64,000 nucleotides of DNA from JACQFV01 sp964593585 (GCA_964593585.1 CAZQIZ010000003.1:62001-126000), one strand, 5' to 3'; numbered from the stretch's first letter, positions 41,052-49,959 are shown. The notes: generated by a model from the sequence alone, not told the origin. Numbers and translations are program-made.

Positions 41052-42297
41052 GTCGGTCAAAACCTGGCCGGAGATGGTCGAGGGGATGCGGCTGGCGTTC
41101 GATGCCGTCCGCGTCAACAAGTTCCGCTCGATCATGACCATCATCGGCGTCATGATCGGCGTCGGGGCGGTGATTCTTGTCAACACGATCATGGACGGAT
41201 TCACGCAGTACACGTACGAATCGATCGACAAGATCGGCCGCAACGTGATGTACGTCAGCCAGTGGACCGGCCATGAGGACTGGGACAACCTGACCGAGGA
41301 AGAGCGCCGCCGCAAGCCGATCACGATGGACGAGGCCTACGCCATCCGCGAAATGTGTCCGCTGGTCGGCGCGATCGCGCCGCAAAAGAGCGCCCGCAAC
41401 AACATCCTCAAGTACGAGGAAAAGGAAATCCGCACCCCCGACGATTTCCGCGGCACCTGGCCGGAGTGGGTCGATGTGATGGCGCGGGAGATCGAACACG
41501 GCCGCTCGTTTGACGACAACGACATGGCGCGCGAGGCGATGGTGGTTGTCATCGGGCCGGAGATCGCCGACGCCCTCTTCGACACCCGCGCCGACGCGAT
41601 CGGCAAGGACATCCGCATCAACAGCTACAAGTTCCAGGTCATTGGTGTGATGGAGCACATCGAGGACTTCTTCAACATCAGTGAGAACGATTTCGCCTTC
41701 ATCCCGATGTCTACCTTCGAGCGGCTCTACCCCAACGAAAAGGAAGTCGAACTGCTGGTCAGCGCCGTCTCGCGCGAGGTCTTCGACGAGGCCTACGATC
41801 AGGTCGTCAACGCCGTGCGTCGGGTGCGGAAACTGCGGCCGGAAGACGAGAACAACTTCGGCGTCGAGACCCAGGCCCGGTTCAAAGACCAGGTCGGCGA
41901 CATCGTCGTCAAAGTGCAGCTCGGCGCGACCGGCGTCGCCTGCGTCGGGTTGCTGGTCGGCGTGATCGGCGTGATGAACATCATGCTGATCGCGGTCACC
42001 CAGCGCACGCGCGAGATCGGCGTGCGCAAGGCGGTCGGCGCCCGCCGCGCCAACATCATGTTCCAGTTCCTCGTCGAAGCCGGCACCCTGACCGGCATGG
42101 GCGGCATCATCGGCATCGTGGTCGGCGCGCTGGTCGGCCTGCTGGTAACCTCCCTGCTCGACTGGCACTACTCGCTCTCATTGCTGTGGACCATCATCGG
42201 CCTGGCAATGTCGGCCGGCACCGGCATGATCGCCGGCCTCTACCCCGCCTGGCGCGCCGCGCGCGTCAACCCCATCGAAGCGCTACGGTACGAGTAA
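41044..42297 (+). CDS. Second MacB-type ABC permease, no ATPase domain
   Basis: The 417-residue protein has the same architecture as its upstream partner: N-terminal helix (IMTIIGVMIGVGAVILVNTIMDG), periplasmic MacB_PCD domain, three C-terminal helices and the coupling motif QRTREIGVRKAVGARRANIMFQFLVEAG. It ends ALRYE, as MacB-type permeases do. The ATG lies inside the previous gene (8-nt overlap). No ATP-binding cassette gene follows: the next gene is a minus-strand amino-acid permease. Confidence 0.87.
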   Translation: MSKSVKTWPEMVEGMRLAFDAVRVNKFRSIMTIIGVMIGVGAVILVNTIMDGFTQYTYESIDKIGRNVMYVSQWTGHEDWDNLTEEERRRKPITMDEAYAIREMCPLVGAIAPQKSARNNILKYEEKEIRTPDDFRGTWPEWVDVMAREIEHGRSFDDNDMAREAMVVVIGPEIADALFDTRADAIGKDIRINSYKFQVIGVMEHIEDFFNISENDFAFIPMSTFERLYPNEKEVELLVSAVSREVFDEAYDQVVNAVRRVRKLRPEDENNFGVETQARFKDQVGDIVVKVQLGATGVACVGLLVGVIGVMNIMLIAVTQRTREIGVRKAVGARRANIMFQFLVEAGTLTGMGGIIGIVVGALVGLLVTSLLDWHYSLSLLWTIIGLAMSAGTGMIAGLYPAWRAARVNPIEALRYE

Positions 42298-42382
42298 GAC
42301 CGAATAACTCGCGGACATCGAAAAGCGCAGGTTCGGCGCCGTCGGGCATCGCCCTTGCGGGCCGTGCAGGGCAGGAGCGACT

Positions 42383-43744
42383 CTACTTGCAGTAGAAGCG
42401 CCGCCAGAGCCCGTAGGCGGGGAAGCTGACCGCAATGATGAACAGCCCGATCACCGAATCGCGGGGGTTTTCGTGGAAGAGCTGGTACATCAGCCCCAGC
42501 GCCACGACGAGGAAGATCGCCGGTGTCATCGGGTAGAGGGGAACTCGGAAGGGCCGGTCCAGACGCGGCGCACGGGCGCGCAGGACAAAGACCGCCAGGA
42601 TGTTCATGATAAACCAGATCATTGCCACAAACACAAAGTAGCGGATCAGCTGGTCAAAGGTGCCCAGCAGGCAGTACGTCGCCGACACCACACCGAGAAT
42701 CGCCAGCGCGTTCGCCGGCGTCTGCAGACGCGGATGCACCCGTCCGACGGATTCGAAGAACAGGCACTCGCGCGCCATCGCGAACGACACCCGCGAACCG
42801 GCAATCACCATCCCATTAACACTCCCCGCAGTCGAGGCGATCACCAGCAGGTTGACAAACAGCCCGCCAAACTGCCCCATGGTGTGCTCGGCCATGTCCA
42901 CCGCCACCGAGGAACTGGCCGCGATGCCGGGAATCGAGAGAACGTAGACGTAGGACGCGTTGACGAGGATGTAGACAATCGTCACCACGCCGGTGCCGAT
43001 GATCAGGGCCCGCGGCAAATCGCGGCGGATGTCCTTCACTTCGCCGGAGAGAGTCGGGCCGTCGGCCCAGCCCTCATAGGTCCACATGACCGACGCCATC
43101 GCCAGCGCAAAGGCGCCCACCTGCCAGCCGCCCGACGGCGCCGCCCAAATCGGCGTCAGGTGCGCGAATTGCCCCTCGGTGGCGAAAATCGCAAAGACTA
43201 CAAGTGACACCAACGCCCCCACCTTGGCAGCGGTGAACGTCCGCTGGACCCGCGCGCCAAAAACCACGCCGAGCATATTCAACCCGCAGGCGAATAACGC
43301 CAGCCCCGCGGCGATGACGCTTTCGGGGATCGGGATGCCGGGAGCCAATCGCTTGAGATACGCGGCAAAGACCACCGCGACCGCGGCGACCGAGGCGGGA
43401 TAGGTGATGAGCAGGGCCGACCAGCCATAGACAAAAGCCGGGGGCCGTCCGTACGCCTCGCGCAGGAACACGAAGGACCCGCCGGTGCGCGGGTACATCG
43501 CCGCCAGTTCGGCGTAGGTGAGCGCGCCGCAGAGCGCCAGAAGCCCTCCGAGCAGCCAGACCGAGATCATCGGCCCGAACCGGTCCAGCGACGCGGCGAT
43601 CTGCGGCGGCGTCGCGAAAATCCCCGAGCCGATCATGATCCCGGCAATCAGCGCGACCGCGTCCCAGTACGTGAGGACACGCCGCAAGTCACCGCCGGCG
43701 GGCGGCGACGAGGTCGTCTGCGGTTGTGATTGAACCTGTGGCAT
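42383..43744 (-). CDS. APC-superfamily amino-acid permease
   Basis: A 453-residue protein with twelve predicted helices and the APC signature WDAVALIAGIMIGSGIFATPP in TM1, GALTYAELAAMYPRTGGSFVFLREAYG in TM2-3, and EGWADGPTLSGEVKDIRRDLPRALIIG in the middle. It resembles LAT/SteT-type amino-acid transporters. The substrate is not deducible. Single gene with no metabolic neighbours. Confidence 0.87.
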   Translation of the reverse strand: MPQVQSQPQTTSSPPAGGDLRRVLTYWDAVALIAGIMIGSGIFATPPQIAASLDRFGPMISVWLLGGLLALCGALTYAELAAMYPRTGGSFVFLREAYGRPPAFVYGWSALLITYPASVAAVAVVFAAYLKRLAPGIPIPESVIAAGLALFACGLNMLGVVFGARVQRTFTAAKVGALVSLVVFAIFATEGQFAHLTPIWAAPSGGWQVGAFALAMASVMWTYEGWADGPTLSGEVKDIRRDLPRALIIGTGVVTIVYILVNASYVYVLSIPGIAASSSVAVDMAEHTMGQFGGLFVNLLVIASTAGSVNGMVIAGSRVSFAMARECLFFESVGRVHPRLQTPANALAILGVVSATYCLLGTFDQLIRYFVFVAMIWFIMNILAVFVLRARAPRLDRPFRVPLYPMTPAIFLVVALGLMYQLFHENPRDSVIGLFIIAVSFPAYGLWRRFYCK

Positions 43745-43820
43745 GCGCCGGATGAATCCCGGCCGATACTATCGCACATCGCGGACTTGCGGCCAAGCGG
43801 TATTGTGGCCCGGCGGCAGA

Positions 43821-45371
43821 CTACGGACAGATCGCCGGATAGGGCGGGCAGTCGCACGGGGCGCAGAGTTCCATCCCGCCGCGAAAAGCGCGCTGCACCA
43901 TCAACACGACATCCAGAACATCGGCCGCGGCATCGCAGTTGAGGTCGCCGCGGTGCAGATGCGGGCAGACCAGGTCGCGGACCGGCGCGGCGGCGCCCCG
44001 GAAGACATGGTCAATCAGGCTGACCAGATCGAACACAGTCGCCAAACCGTCGTTTCCAGCCACGTCGCCATGATGGGCACAGTCGCAGGGCAGCGGTTCG
44101 GACGGGACGGTGAACGAATGACCGACACGCTGAACGTCGGCGGACGTCCGGCCGCTCCAGACCACTCGGATTTCGGAACCACCCGAATCGATGACAGTCA
44201 TGAGTCCGTATTGCCCGGCACCGGGGTAGGCCCCCTCACTGTAAGGGCCGCCCTTGATACTCCCGGTGCGGTCGAGCGCCGCGGCATGGAAGACGGGAAA
44301 CCCGGCCCCGCCGCCGGGGGCGTAGTCACTGTTTGTGCCATCGTCAATGGCCAGCATGTGGGCATCGCCGGACAGCATGCACAGTCCGGTAATCCCGTTG
44401 TCCTTGATAAAGTCAGCGATCTCACGCCGTTCGTTGGTGTACAGGTGCCATCCGTCATCACCGGTGAGGCCGATCCATGGCAGCGTGTTGACCCAGACTT
44501 TGAGTGGGTAGACACCCTGGGCGTCCAGCAGCGACTGCTTGAACCAGTTCTTCTGCGTCGCTCCGAGCATGGTCTTGCCGGCGTCATCTACCGCCGAGGC
44601 CGGACTGCGCGCCGATCGTGAATCGGTCACGATGAACAGGGCGCGTCCGATGGCGAAGGCGTGATAAATTGGCACATCGCCGCCTCCGGCCGGCAACGGA
44701 TAGTGGGGCACCTGCTCCTGGTAGGTCAGCCGCGATGCCGACCGTCCCGGCGCGGTCGAATCGCTGTTGTTGGGGCCATAGTCGTGATCGTCCCAGATGT
44801 AGTCGATTGCCGTACTGCGGTAGAGCGCCGACTGATTCGGCGAGGCTAGTACGGTCGCATAGGCCGCGCGGAAAAGGGAGGCGTCGTTGACGGCAATGTT
44901 CTGGTAGTGAAAGTCGCCGGTGTGCAGAAACAGAAGCGGCCGGTGGCTGCGGATGGTCTGGAACACGGCATGATTCGAACCGGTCGAGGCGCAGGAGCCA
45001 AGAGCGATTGTGAAGATGGCCGCGCCGTAGGGCGGCATTGTGGTGAATTCCCCCCGCTTCAGCGTGTCGATGGCGCCATCGATCTCAATGGCGTAGAAAT
45101 ACTTCGTCGAGGGCGCCAAACCGGAGAGCGAAAGGTCGACCACCCAATGATTGACGGCATCCTCGGCGGTATCGGGCCACGAGTAGAGAGGGCTCCCCAG
45201 AGCCGAATCCGCGGAGTACACCGCCCGCGCCACCGCCCCTTCGGCCTGCGCTTTGGCCTTGACACGCGCCGTTGTCGGCGTGACCGCTCCGCACCACACG
45301 TAATCGACCGCGGCGCGGACATCAACGACAAGGGAAAGCACAAGGATGCACAATAGCGGGAGCGTGCGCAC
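43821..45371 (-). CDS. PhoD-like secreted phosphatase with C-terminal dockerin-like repeats
   Basis: The 516-residue product has a signal peptide (TLPLLCILVLSLVVDVRA), a fibronectin-like N-terminal segment (VWCGAVTPTTARVKAKA ... LAPSTKYFYAIEIDG) and a PhoD metallophosphatase core: IFTIALGSCA, FLHTGDFHYQ, YIWDDHDYGPNNSD and LCMLSGDAHMLAID, which carry the metal ligands. Two dockerin-like repeats (about residues 440-500, ending DHVFRG and VQRAFRG) and a Cys-rich tail follow. PhoD enzymes cleave phosphodiesters/monoesters. The start GTG at 45371 is proposed because a terminator hairpin lies just upstream. Confidence 0.82.
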   Translation of the reverse strand: MRTLPLLCILVLSLVVDVRAAVDYVWCGAVTPTTARVKAKAQAEGAVARAVYSADSALGSPLYSWPDTAEDAVNHWVVDLSLSGLAPSTKYFYAIEIDGAIDTLKRGEFTTMPPYGAAIFTIALGSCASTGSNHAVFQTIRSHRPLLFLHTGDFHYQNIAVNDASLFRAAYATVLASPNQSALYRSTAIDYIWDDHDYGPNNSDSTAPGRSASRLTYQEQVPHYPLPAGGGDVPIYHAFAIGRALFIVTDSRSARSPASAVDDAGKTMLGATQKNWFKQSLLDAQGVYPLKVWVNTLPWIGLTGDDGWHLYTNERREIADFIKDNGITGLCMLSGDAHMLAIDDGTNSDYAPGGGAGFPVFHAAALDRTGSIKGGPYSEGAYPGAGQYGLMTVIDSGGSEIRVVWSGRTSADVQRVGHSFTVPSEPLPCDCAHHGDVAGNDGLATVFDLVSLIDHVFRGAAAPVRDLVCPHLHRGDLNCDAAADVLDVVLMVQRAFRGGMELCAPCDCPPYPAICP

Positions 45372-45379
45372 CGCCCCCC

Positions 45380-45414
45380 AAATAACATCGCCCGGACAAC
45401 AACTCCGGGCGATG
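45380..45414 (-). terminator. Intrinsic terminator between the dockerin protein gene and the PhoD-like gene
   Basis: A perfect 10-bp stem (catcgcccgg / ccgggcgatg) with a 9-nt loop followed on the minus strand by TTATTT, 26 nt after the stop of the gene at 45440. It also constrains the start of the PhoD-like gene to lie downstream. Confidence 0.8.
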
Positions 45415-45439
45415 ACATTCAGCATTTGCAGTGTCGCAA

Positions 45440-46150
45440 TCATAGATTGGGGGCGCAAGGGTCGCAGAATTCTGTGGCCGGATCGCCGCCACGGAACGCC
45501 ACGTTGACCATGTGCGTCACGTCGAAGACGTCGGTCACGCCGTTGCAGTCAACGTCGGTGGTGTTTTCCACCGGACAGAGGACATTGGGTTCAGGGATAT
45601 CGGCCCCATTGCGAAACGCCACATTGACGATGTGTGTGACATCGAAGACGTTGGTCACACCGTCGCACTCCGGATCGGCAAAACAATCGCAGGCACAACT
45701 GGGGGCGGCGCCGCCCGCGGCGCCATACCAGAAGCCCAGCCCCATCTTGATGTTGCCGGCCGACACCTCGCCCACGGCATTCTGTCCAACCGACAACCCC
45801 ATCTTGATATTCCCATTGGATACTTCGATGGCGCCGCCGTTGTTAATCGAATACCAATCCATATTGACCGCCGCCGCCGCGCCGGCGGGAACCGGCGCAG
45901 TCGATTGCGGTTCTGGCGCGGTGATGACCGGCGCCGCAGTCTCGATCGGCTCCGACACGGGCGCCGCATCGCCGTTGTCCGTTTCGACCGGCTTGACAGG
46001 CTCCGGGACGGCCACATCCGAGCCTGGGGTCCGGGTCGAAGGCGTGGCGACACGTGTGCTGGTGGTTCCGCGCTTCTCCGGCGTCGCCGCCAAAGCGACG
46101 GTAACGGACATTAGCACGAGCATAGCGAGAGTGAACCGGCGCGCATTCAT
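45440..46150 (-). CDS. Secreted protein with dockerin-like repeats
   Basis: A 236-residue product with a signal peptide (RRFTLAMLVLMSVTVALAA), a Pro/Ala/Thr-rich low-complexity linker (about 20-95), a short beta module with an internal duplication (NGNIKMGLSVGQNAVGE and SAGNIKMGLGFWYG), and two dockerin-like repeats ending VNVAFRNG and VNVAFRGG. Six Cys cluster around the repeats. GGGAG lies 8 nt before the ATG at 46150. The start was chosen to put the signal peptide at the N-terminus. Function unknown; the dockerin repeats match those of 14113 and the PhoD-like protein. Confidence 0.72.
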   Translation of the reverse strand: MNARRFTLAMLVLMSVTVALAATPEKRGTTSTRVATPSTRTPGSDVAVPEPVKPVETDNGDAAPVSEPIETAAPVITAPEPQSTAPVPAGAAAAVNMDWYSINNGGAIEVSNGNIKMGLSVGQNAVGEVSAGNIKMGLGFWYGAAGGAAPSCACDCFADPECDGVTNVFDVTHIVNVAFRNGADIPEPNVLCPVENTTDVDCNGVTDVFDVTHMVNVAFRGGDPATEFCDPCAPNL

Positions 46151-46255
46151 GACACCATCTCCCTGTCGTTGCAAGGTACTTACTTGATTCAACACAAGCC
46201 GGCGTTGACAGTCAATCCGACAAATGGCGGGTAAACCAAGAACCAACCTCAATAT

Positions 46256-46801
46256 ATGACCCCATCCCCGCAACAGCAAGCCAAAATCTTACTGACTCAG
46301 TCCTCTATTCCGACCCCACTCGTTACCCTGACCGAGGGTACCGGCTTCGTGGAAGTCGGGGCCGAGCAGACCATTGACAGTCCGTTGGACCAAGAATTCG
46401 CCTTTGTCAGCGATTGCCGCAACCTCGATGCCATGACCCCGGCGTTCCTGCGGTTCCACGTGCTCAATGACCCGATTCCGGCCCTGGCGGTCGGGACGAT
46501 CCTGCGTTACCGCCTGCGGGTTCACGGCTTGCCGCTAAACTGGGCCTCTCGTATCATCAAATGGGACCCGTCGCGCACGTTCACCTACGAGCAACTGCAC
46601 GGGCCATTTCGCCGGTGGACCCACCGTCATGAGTTCGACGTCCACCGGGACGGGGTGCGGGTGCGTGATATTATGCGATTGAGTCTGCGCGGCCACTGGT
46701 TGCGGCGGACGCCGGTCTATCGCTGGGTGGCGCGCGACCTGGAACGGATCATGCAACACCGCCAGTCTATCCTGGCCGGCCAATTGGGAGGCGCGCTATG
46801 A
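46256..46801 (+). CDS. SRPBCC/START-like domain protein
   Basis: A 181-residue protein of the SRPBCC (polyketide cyclase/dehydrase, CoxG-like) fold: VEVGAEQTIDSPLDQEFAFVSDCRNLDAMTPAFLRFHVL, then LRYRLRVHGLPLNWASRIIKWD and a C-terminal helix VYRWVARDLERIMQHRQSIL. Such proteins bind hydrophobic ligands. It overlaps the following hemerythrin gene by 4 nt (ATGA), so it is translationally coupled. Ligand unknown. The first 30 residues before the domain may indicate a start further downstream. Confidence 0.8.
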   Translation: MTPSPQQQAKILLTQSSIPTPLVTLTEGTGFVEVGAEQTIDSPLDQEFAFVSDCRNLDAMTPAFLRFHVLNDPIPALAVGTILRYRLRVHGLPLNWASRIIKWDPSRTFTYEQLHGPFRRWTHRHEFDVHRDGVRVRDIMRLSLRGHWLRRTPVYRWVARDLERIMQHRQSILAGQLGGAL

Positions 46802-47328
46802 AACGCGACAAGAATCTCCATCCGCTCAGTTGGGATCACCATGCCGCCTTGACCAGCGTGGTCTTTACGCGCAAGCACATCCGCGACGGCGCCGACCGCG
46901 CCCGGCTCGAACAGATCGCCAGGGAGTTTTGCGTCTTCCGCACGGAAGCACTACTCCCCCATTTCCGACACGAGGAGGAGTGGCTGCTCCCGCGGTACCT
47001 CCGCCACGCCAGTTCCGAGGACCCTCGGGTGGTGCGACTGCTCACCGACCATGTCTTGCTGCATCGGCGAATCCTCGATGTGGAGTCGGCGTTGGCCGCC
47101 GGCGCTGATTTGGTGGCGCCGCTGACGCAACTGACCGACCTCCTGGAATCGCACGTGCGGTTCGAAGAGCGCGAGCTGCTTCCCAGAATCGAAGCGGCGC
47201 TGACACCGGAGGAGATGGAAGAGTTGGGGCGCTTCCTCTGGGAGAATGCCCCCGCGGCGGTTGTCATTCCCGGTGGCGACGGGTGCCGGGTCAACATCAG
47301 CGGTGTGGGCGGAGACGATGCCGGATGA
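46798..47328 (+). CDS. Hemerythrin-domain (HHE) protein
   Basis: A 176-residue four-helix protein with the diiron ligands of an HHE cation-binding domain: SWDHHAALTS, FRHEEEWLLPRYL, TDHVLLHRRIL and HVRFEERELLPRIEAAL. These domains bind O2, NO or iron and are linked to redox or oxygen sensing. It lies in a compact operon with an SRPBCC gene, a small Cys protein and a kynurenine-formamidase-like gene. The C-terminal 30 residues are Gly-rich and outside the fold. Confidence 0.87.
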   Translation: MKRDKNLHPLSWDHHAALTSVVFTRKHIRDGADRARLEQIAREFCVFRTEALLPHFRHEEEWLLPRYLRHASSEDPRVVRLLTDHVLLHRRILDVESALAAGADLVAPLTQLTDLLESHVRFEERELLPRIEAALTPEEMEELGRFLWENAPAAVVIPGGDGCRVNISGVGGDDAG

Positions 47329-47539
47329 ACGCGACATCCCCGAGTCGGCCGGGCTCTGCCGTTGGTGTCTCCACGCCCGTCTGGTGGTCAACGACCGGAG
47401 CCGGCGCTTTGTACTTTGCCGGCTCTCGTTCACTCAGCCGGAGTTTCCGAAATACCCGCAGCTGCCAGTAAACACCTGCCGGGGGTATCAACCTGAAGCG
47501 AGCGCATCCGGCAACGATTCGATCCCTCTCCCCCACTGA
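47318..47539 (+). CDS. Small Cys-containing conserved protein
   Basis: A 73-residue protein starting MPDERDIPESAGLCRWCLHARLV and overlapping the hemerythrin stop by 11 nt, with GGAG just upstream. The pattern CRWCLHAR ... FVLCRLSFTQPEFPKYPQLPVNTCRGYQ matches a widespread small bacterial protein with four Cys that I know only as a conserved hypothetical; the Cys may bind metal. Co-transcribed with its neighbours by position. Confidence 0.7.
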   Translation: MPDERDIPESAGLCRWCLHARLVVNDRSRRFVLCRLSFTQPEFPKYPQLPVNTCRGYQPEASASGNDSIPLPH

Positions 47540-47554
47540 CACAAAGGCGGCACG

Positions 47555-48175
47555 ATGCCACGGATCATTGATATCAGCCAGACACTCCATGAGGGCATCG
47601 CCGTCTGGCCCGGCGACCCGCCGTTTCGGACCTTTTGGATCGCGCAGATGTCGCAAGGAGACCACTGCAATGTCGGCGGCGTCACCATGAGTCTGCACAC
47701 CGGCACTCACGCCGATGCGCCGCGTCACTTCCTCGCCGACGGACCCGCGGTCGACGCCGAGCTGTCGCCGTTCATCGGCGAGGCGCTGCTGGTCGATTGT
47801 TCGGGCTCCCGCCCCATCTCTGAGACGCATCTGGACCGCCTGCCGGCACATATCCCCCCACGGTTGCTGTTGCGCACTGGCTCCTGCGAACCGCACCGCT
47901 GGAGTGAGGATTACGCCTATCTGACGCCCGGAGCCGCCGAATGGCTGGTGCGCCGCGGGATCATCCTCATTGGATTGGACACACCTTCTGTGGATCCGCA
48001 TGGATCGAGCAGTCTGGACGCGCATAGAATACTGGCGCGCGGCGGGGTGAGTGTGCTGGAGAATCTGTCTTTGGCCGATGCCGCGCCCGGCACTTACGAA
48101 CTCATTGCTCTGCCGCTGAAACTGGCGGGCATGGATGCCTCGCCGGTCCGCGCGGTGCTGAGGACGCTCGACTGA
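47555..48175 (+). CDS. kynB: Cyclase/kynurenine formamidase family protein
   Basis: The 206-residue protein has the metal-binding signature of the KynB/cyclase family, SLHTGTHADAPRHFL with His48, His52, Asp54 and His58, preceded by IDISQTLHEGIAVWPGDPPFR. The C-terminal part (IGLDTPSVDPHGSSSLDAHRILARGGVSVLENL) is also typical of bacterial KynB. KynB hydrolyses N-formylkynurenine in tryptophan catabolism. No kynA/kynU genes are in the window, so a related arylformamidase or cyclase is possible. It overlaps the next gene by one base. Confidence 0.82.
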   Translation: MPRIIDISQTLHEGIAVWPGDPPFRTFWIAQMSQGDHCNVGGVTMSLHTGTHADAPRHFLADGPAVDAELSPFIGEALLVDCSGSRPISETHLDRLPAHIPPRLLLRTGSCEPHRWSEDYAYLTPGAAEWLVRRGIILIGLDTPSVDPHGSSSLDAHRILARGGVSVLENLSLADAAPGTYELIALPLKLAGMDASPVRAVLRTLD

Positions 48176-48654
48176 TGCCCGAGATCGCCATTCGCCCGGC
48201 GCATGATGCCCGCGCAATCCCGGCTGTGAGGGAGCTGTTCTTGGAGTACGCCGACTGGCTCGGCATCGACCTTTGTTTCCAGGGATTCGACGCCGAAGTG
48301 CGCGATCTTCCGGGCGGCTATGCTCCCCCGGCGGGACGGCTGTATCTGGCGCATGTCGATGAAGACGTCGCCGGATGCATCGCCCTGCGCCGTCTCGCAG
48401 TGGGCATCTGCGAAATGAAGCGCCTCTATGTCCGCAATGCCTTTCGCGGCCTGGGGATCGGACGGCAATTGGCCGAGCGGGTGATCGCCGATGCCCGCGA
48501 AGTCCCCTACGAGCGCATGCGGCTGGACACGTTGCCGGTGATGCGCTCGGCGGTCGGGCTCTACCGCGCGCTGGGCTTCAACGAAATCGCCCCCTACCGG
48601 GAAAACCCGGTGCCGGGGGCGATGTTTTTCGAATTGGACCTGCGGGACCGCTAA
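48175..48654 (+). CDS. GNAT-family N-acetyltransferase
   Basis: A 159-residue protein with the GNAT core EMKRLYVRNAFRGLGIGRQLAERVIADAREVPYERMRLDTL and the terminal MRSAVGLYRALGFNEIAPYRENPVPGAMFFELDL, typical of the CarO/YhbS-like subgroup. It starts within the kynB stop codon (TGATG), indicating an operon with the preceding genes. Its end overlaps the secretin gene by 4 nt in convergent orientation. Substrate unknown. Confidence 0.82.
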   Translation: MPEIAIRPAHDARAIPAVRELFLEYADWLGIDLCFQGFDAEVRDLPGGYAPPAGRLYLAHVDEDVAGCIALRRLAVGICEMKRLYVRNAFRGLGIGRQLAERVIADAREVPYERMRLDTLPVMRSAVGLYRALGFNEIAPYRENPVPGAMFFELDLRDR

Positions 48655-49940
48655 TTGGCGGCCATCGGGGTGATCAGACGCGGGGTGATGAAGATCAACA
48701 GATCGGTCTTCTGCTTCTGCGTCTTGTGATGGGTGAACAAACCGCCCAGAAGCGGCAGGTCGCCCAGCAGGAAGAGTTTGCTCTTGGTGGAAATGTCGTT
48801 TTCGCGGACCAGACCGCCAATGACCACCGTCTCATTGTCTTTCACCCGCACGGTGGTGCGGACTGTCCGTTTTGACGTGATCGGGCGCTGATTGTCCGCC
48901 GGCCCGGTGAATCCGGTGATTTCCTCCACCACCGGCTCGACATCCAGCGTCATCAGGCCGTTCTCGTTGAGGCGCGGTGTCACCGCCAGAGTGATCCCGA
49001 CGTCCAAATCCTGGAAACTCACGATATCCTGGATGGTGCCGCCCTCGGAGAAGCGGTTCAGCGTCTGCACGGGAATTGTGGTGGCCACCCGCATCACCGC
49101 GCGCTCCGACTCGACCACTGTCACCCGAGGATCGGACAGCAGTTTCGACTTGCCGTTCTGTTTGAGGAGGTCGAGGAAGCCGGTGAGTTGATCGATGCTC
49201 AACGTGCCGAATTTCCAGATCTTGCCGTCGGGGATGTCATACTCGGCGGCGGGCTTGAGTTGGTCGGTCTCGGTGGTGGTGCCCGACACCTCGCGGCTTG
49301 AGAGCGTGGCCGAGACACGGGTCGGCCAGTTGAACCCCACATCCATCTTGTCGTCCAGCGTCGTCTCCACGAACTTCACTTCGATTTCAAACTGCGGACG
49401 CTCGACATCGAGCGAATCAATCAAGGCGAGCAGCGCCGGCATCGCCTGCGGCGACTCGGAGATGACCAGCACGGGCGGAGGCGTGGCGGTGGCGGCGGTC
49501 GTGCCGGTGGTCACCGCCTGCAGCAGTTCCACCTTCGCCGGCGAACGGAGCACCGTGGCGAGCACGGTCTTGACCGCCAGCGGATTCGCGTAGCGCAGCG
49601 TCACCACCTGGTGCGTCAGGAATCCATTCCCCTCGCCGCCGGGCAGCACAACCAGCACATCGTCGCGCCATTGATACGAGAGGCCATGGCTTGCGGCCAC
49701 CGCATCCAGCGCGGTCTCCCAGGGAACTCCGTTGAGGTTGACATCGACCTCGGCCTCGATCCCCGGTCCGACGACCAGATCGAATCCAACCTGCTCGGCC
49801 AGCGCGCGCAGGACCACCGGGATCGGCGTCGATGAGAAACGTATCGAGACATCGCGCGCGGCCGGCTTCGACCAGGCGATCGCGGCGTTCCCCGCCACGA
49901 TGGCGGCGCAAACAAGAATCAGCAATCGGCGATGCATCAT
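48651..49940 (-). CDS. Secretin (PilQ/GspD-like)
   Basis: The 429-residue outer-membrane channel has a signal peptide (about 1-25), an N0/STN domain (SIRFSSTPIPVVLRALAEQVGFDLVVG), an N1-like domain (VVTLRYANPLAVKTVLATVL ... VLVISESPQAMPALLALIDSLDVERPQFEIEVKFVE) and the secretin C-terminal domain ending LPLLGGLFTHHKTQKQKTDLLIFITPRLI, the hallmark of the family. It is shorter than typical PilQ/GspD because repeated N domains are missing. It is the last gene of the pilus/secretion cluster. Confidence 0.9.
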   Translation of the reverse strand: MMHRRLLILVCAAIVAGNAAIAWSKPAARDVSIRFSSTPIPVVLRALAEQVGFDLVVGPGIEAEVDVNLNGVPWETALDAVAASHGLSYQWRDDVLVVLPGGEGNGFLTHQVVTLRYANPLAVKTVLATVLRSPAKVELLQAVTTGTTAATATPPPVLVISESPQAMPALLALIDSLDVERPQFEIEVKFVETTLDDKMDVGFNWPTRVSATLSSREVSGTTTETDQLKPAAEYDIPDGKIWKFGTLSIDQLTGFLDLLKQNGKSKLLSDPRVTVVESERAVMRVATTIPVQTLNRFSEGGTIQDIVSFQDLDVGITLAVTPRLNENGLMTLDVEPVVEEITGFTGPADNQRPITSKRTVRTTVRVKDNETVVIGGLVRENDISTKSKLFLLGDLPLLGGLFTHHKTQKQKTDLLIFITPRLITPMAAN

Positions 49941-49959
49941 TCCCCCCAGACGGCTCGAA

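Noticed and set aside
39291..41324. Long open frame on the minus strand antisense to the MacA/permease genes
   Set aside because: It is a codon-bias shadow: His/Asp-rich translation without motifs or ribosome binding site, opposite well-supported transporter genes.
43821..45443. Earlier ATG start (45443 or 45425) for the PhoD-like gene
   Set aside because: These starts would place a strong terminator hairpin inside the coding sequence and put about 18-24 extra residues ahead of a clear signal peptide; the GTG at 45371 fits better.
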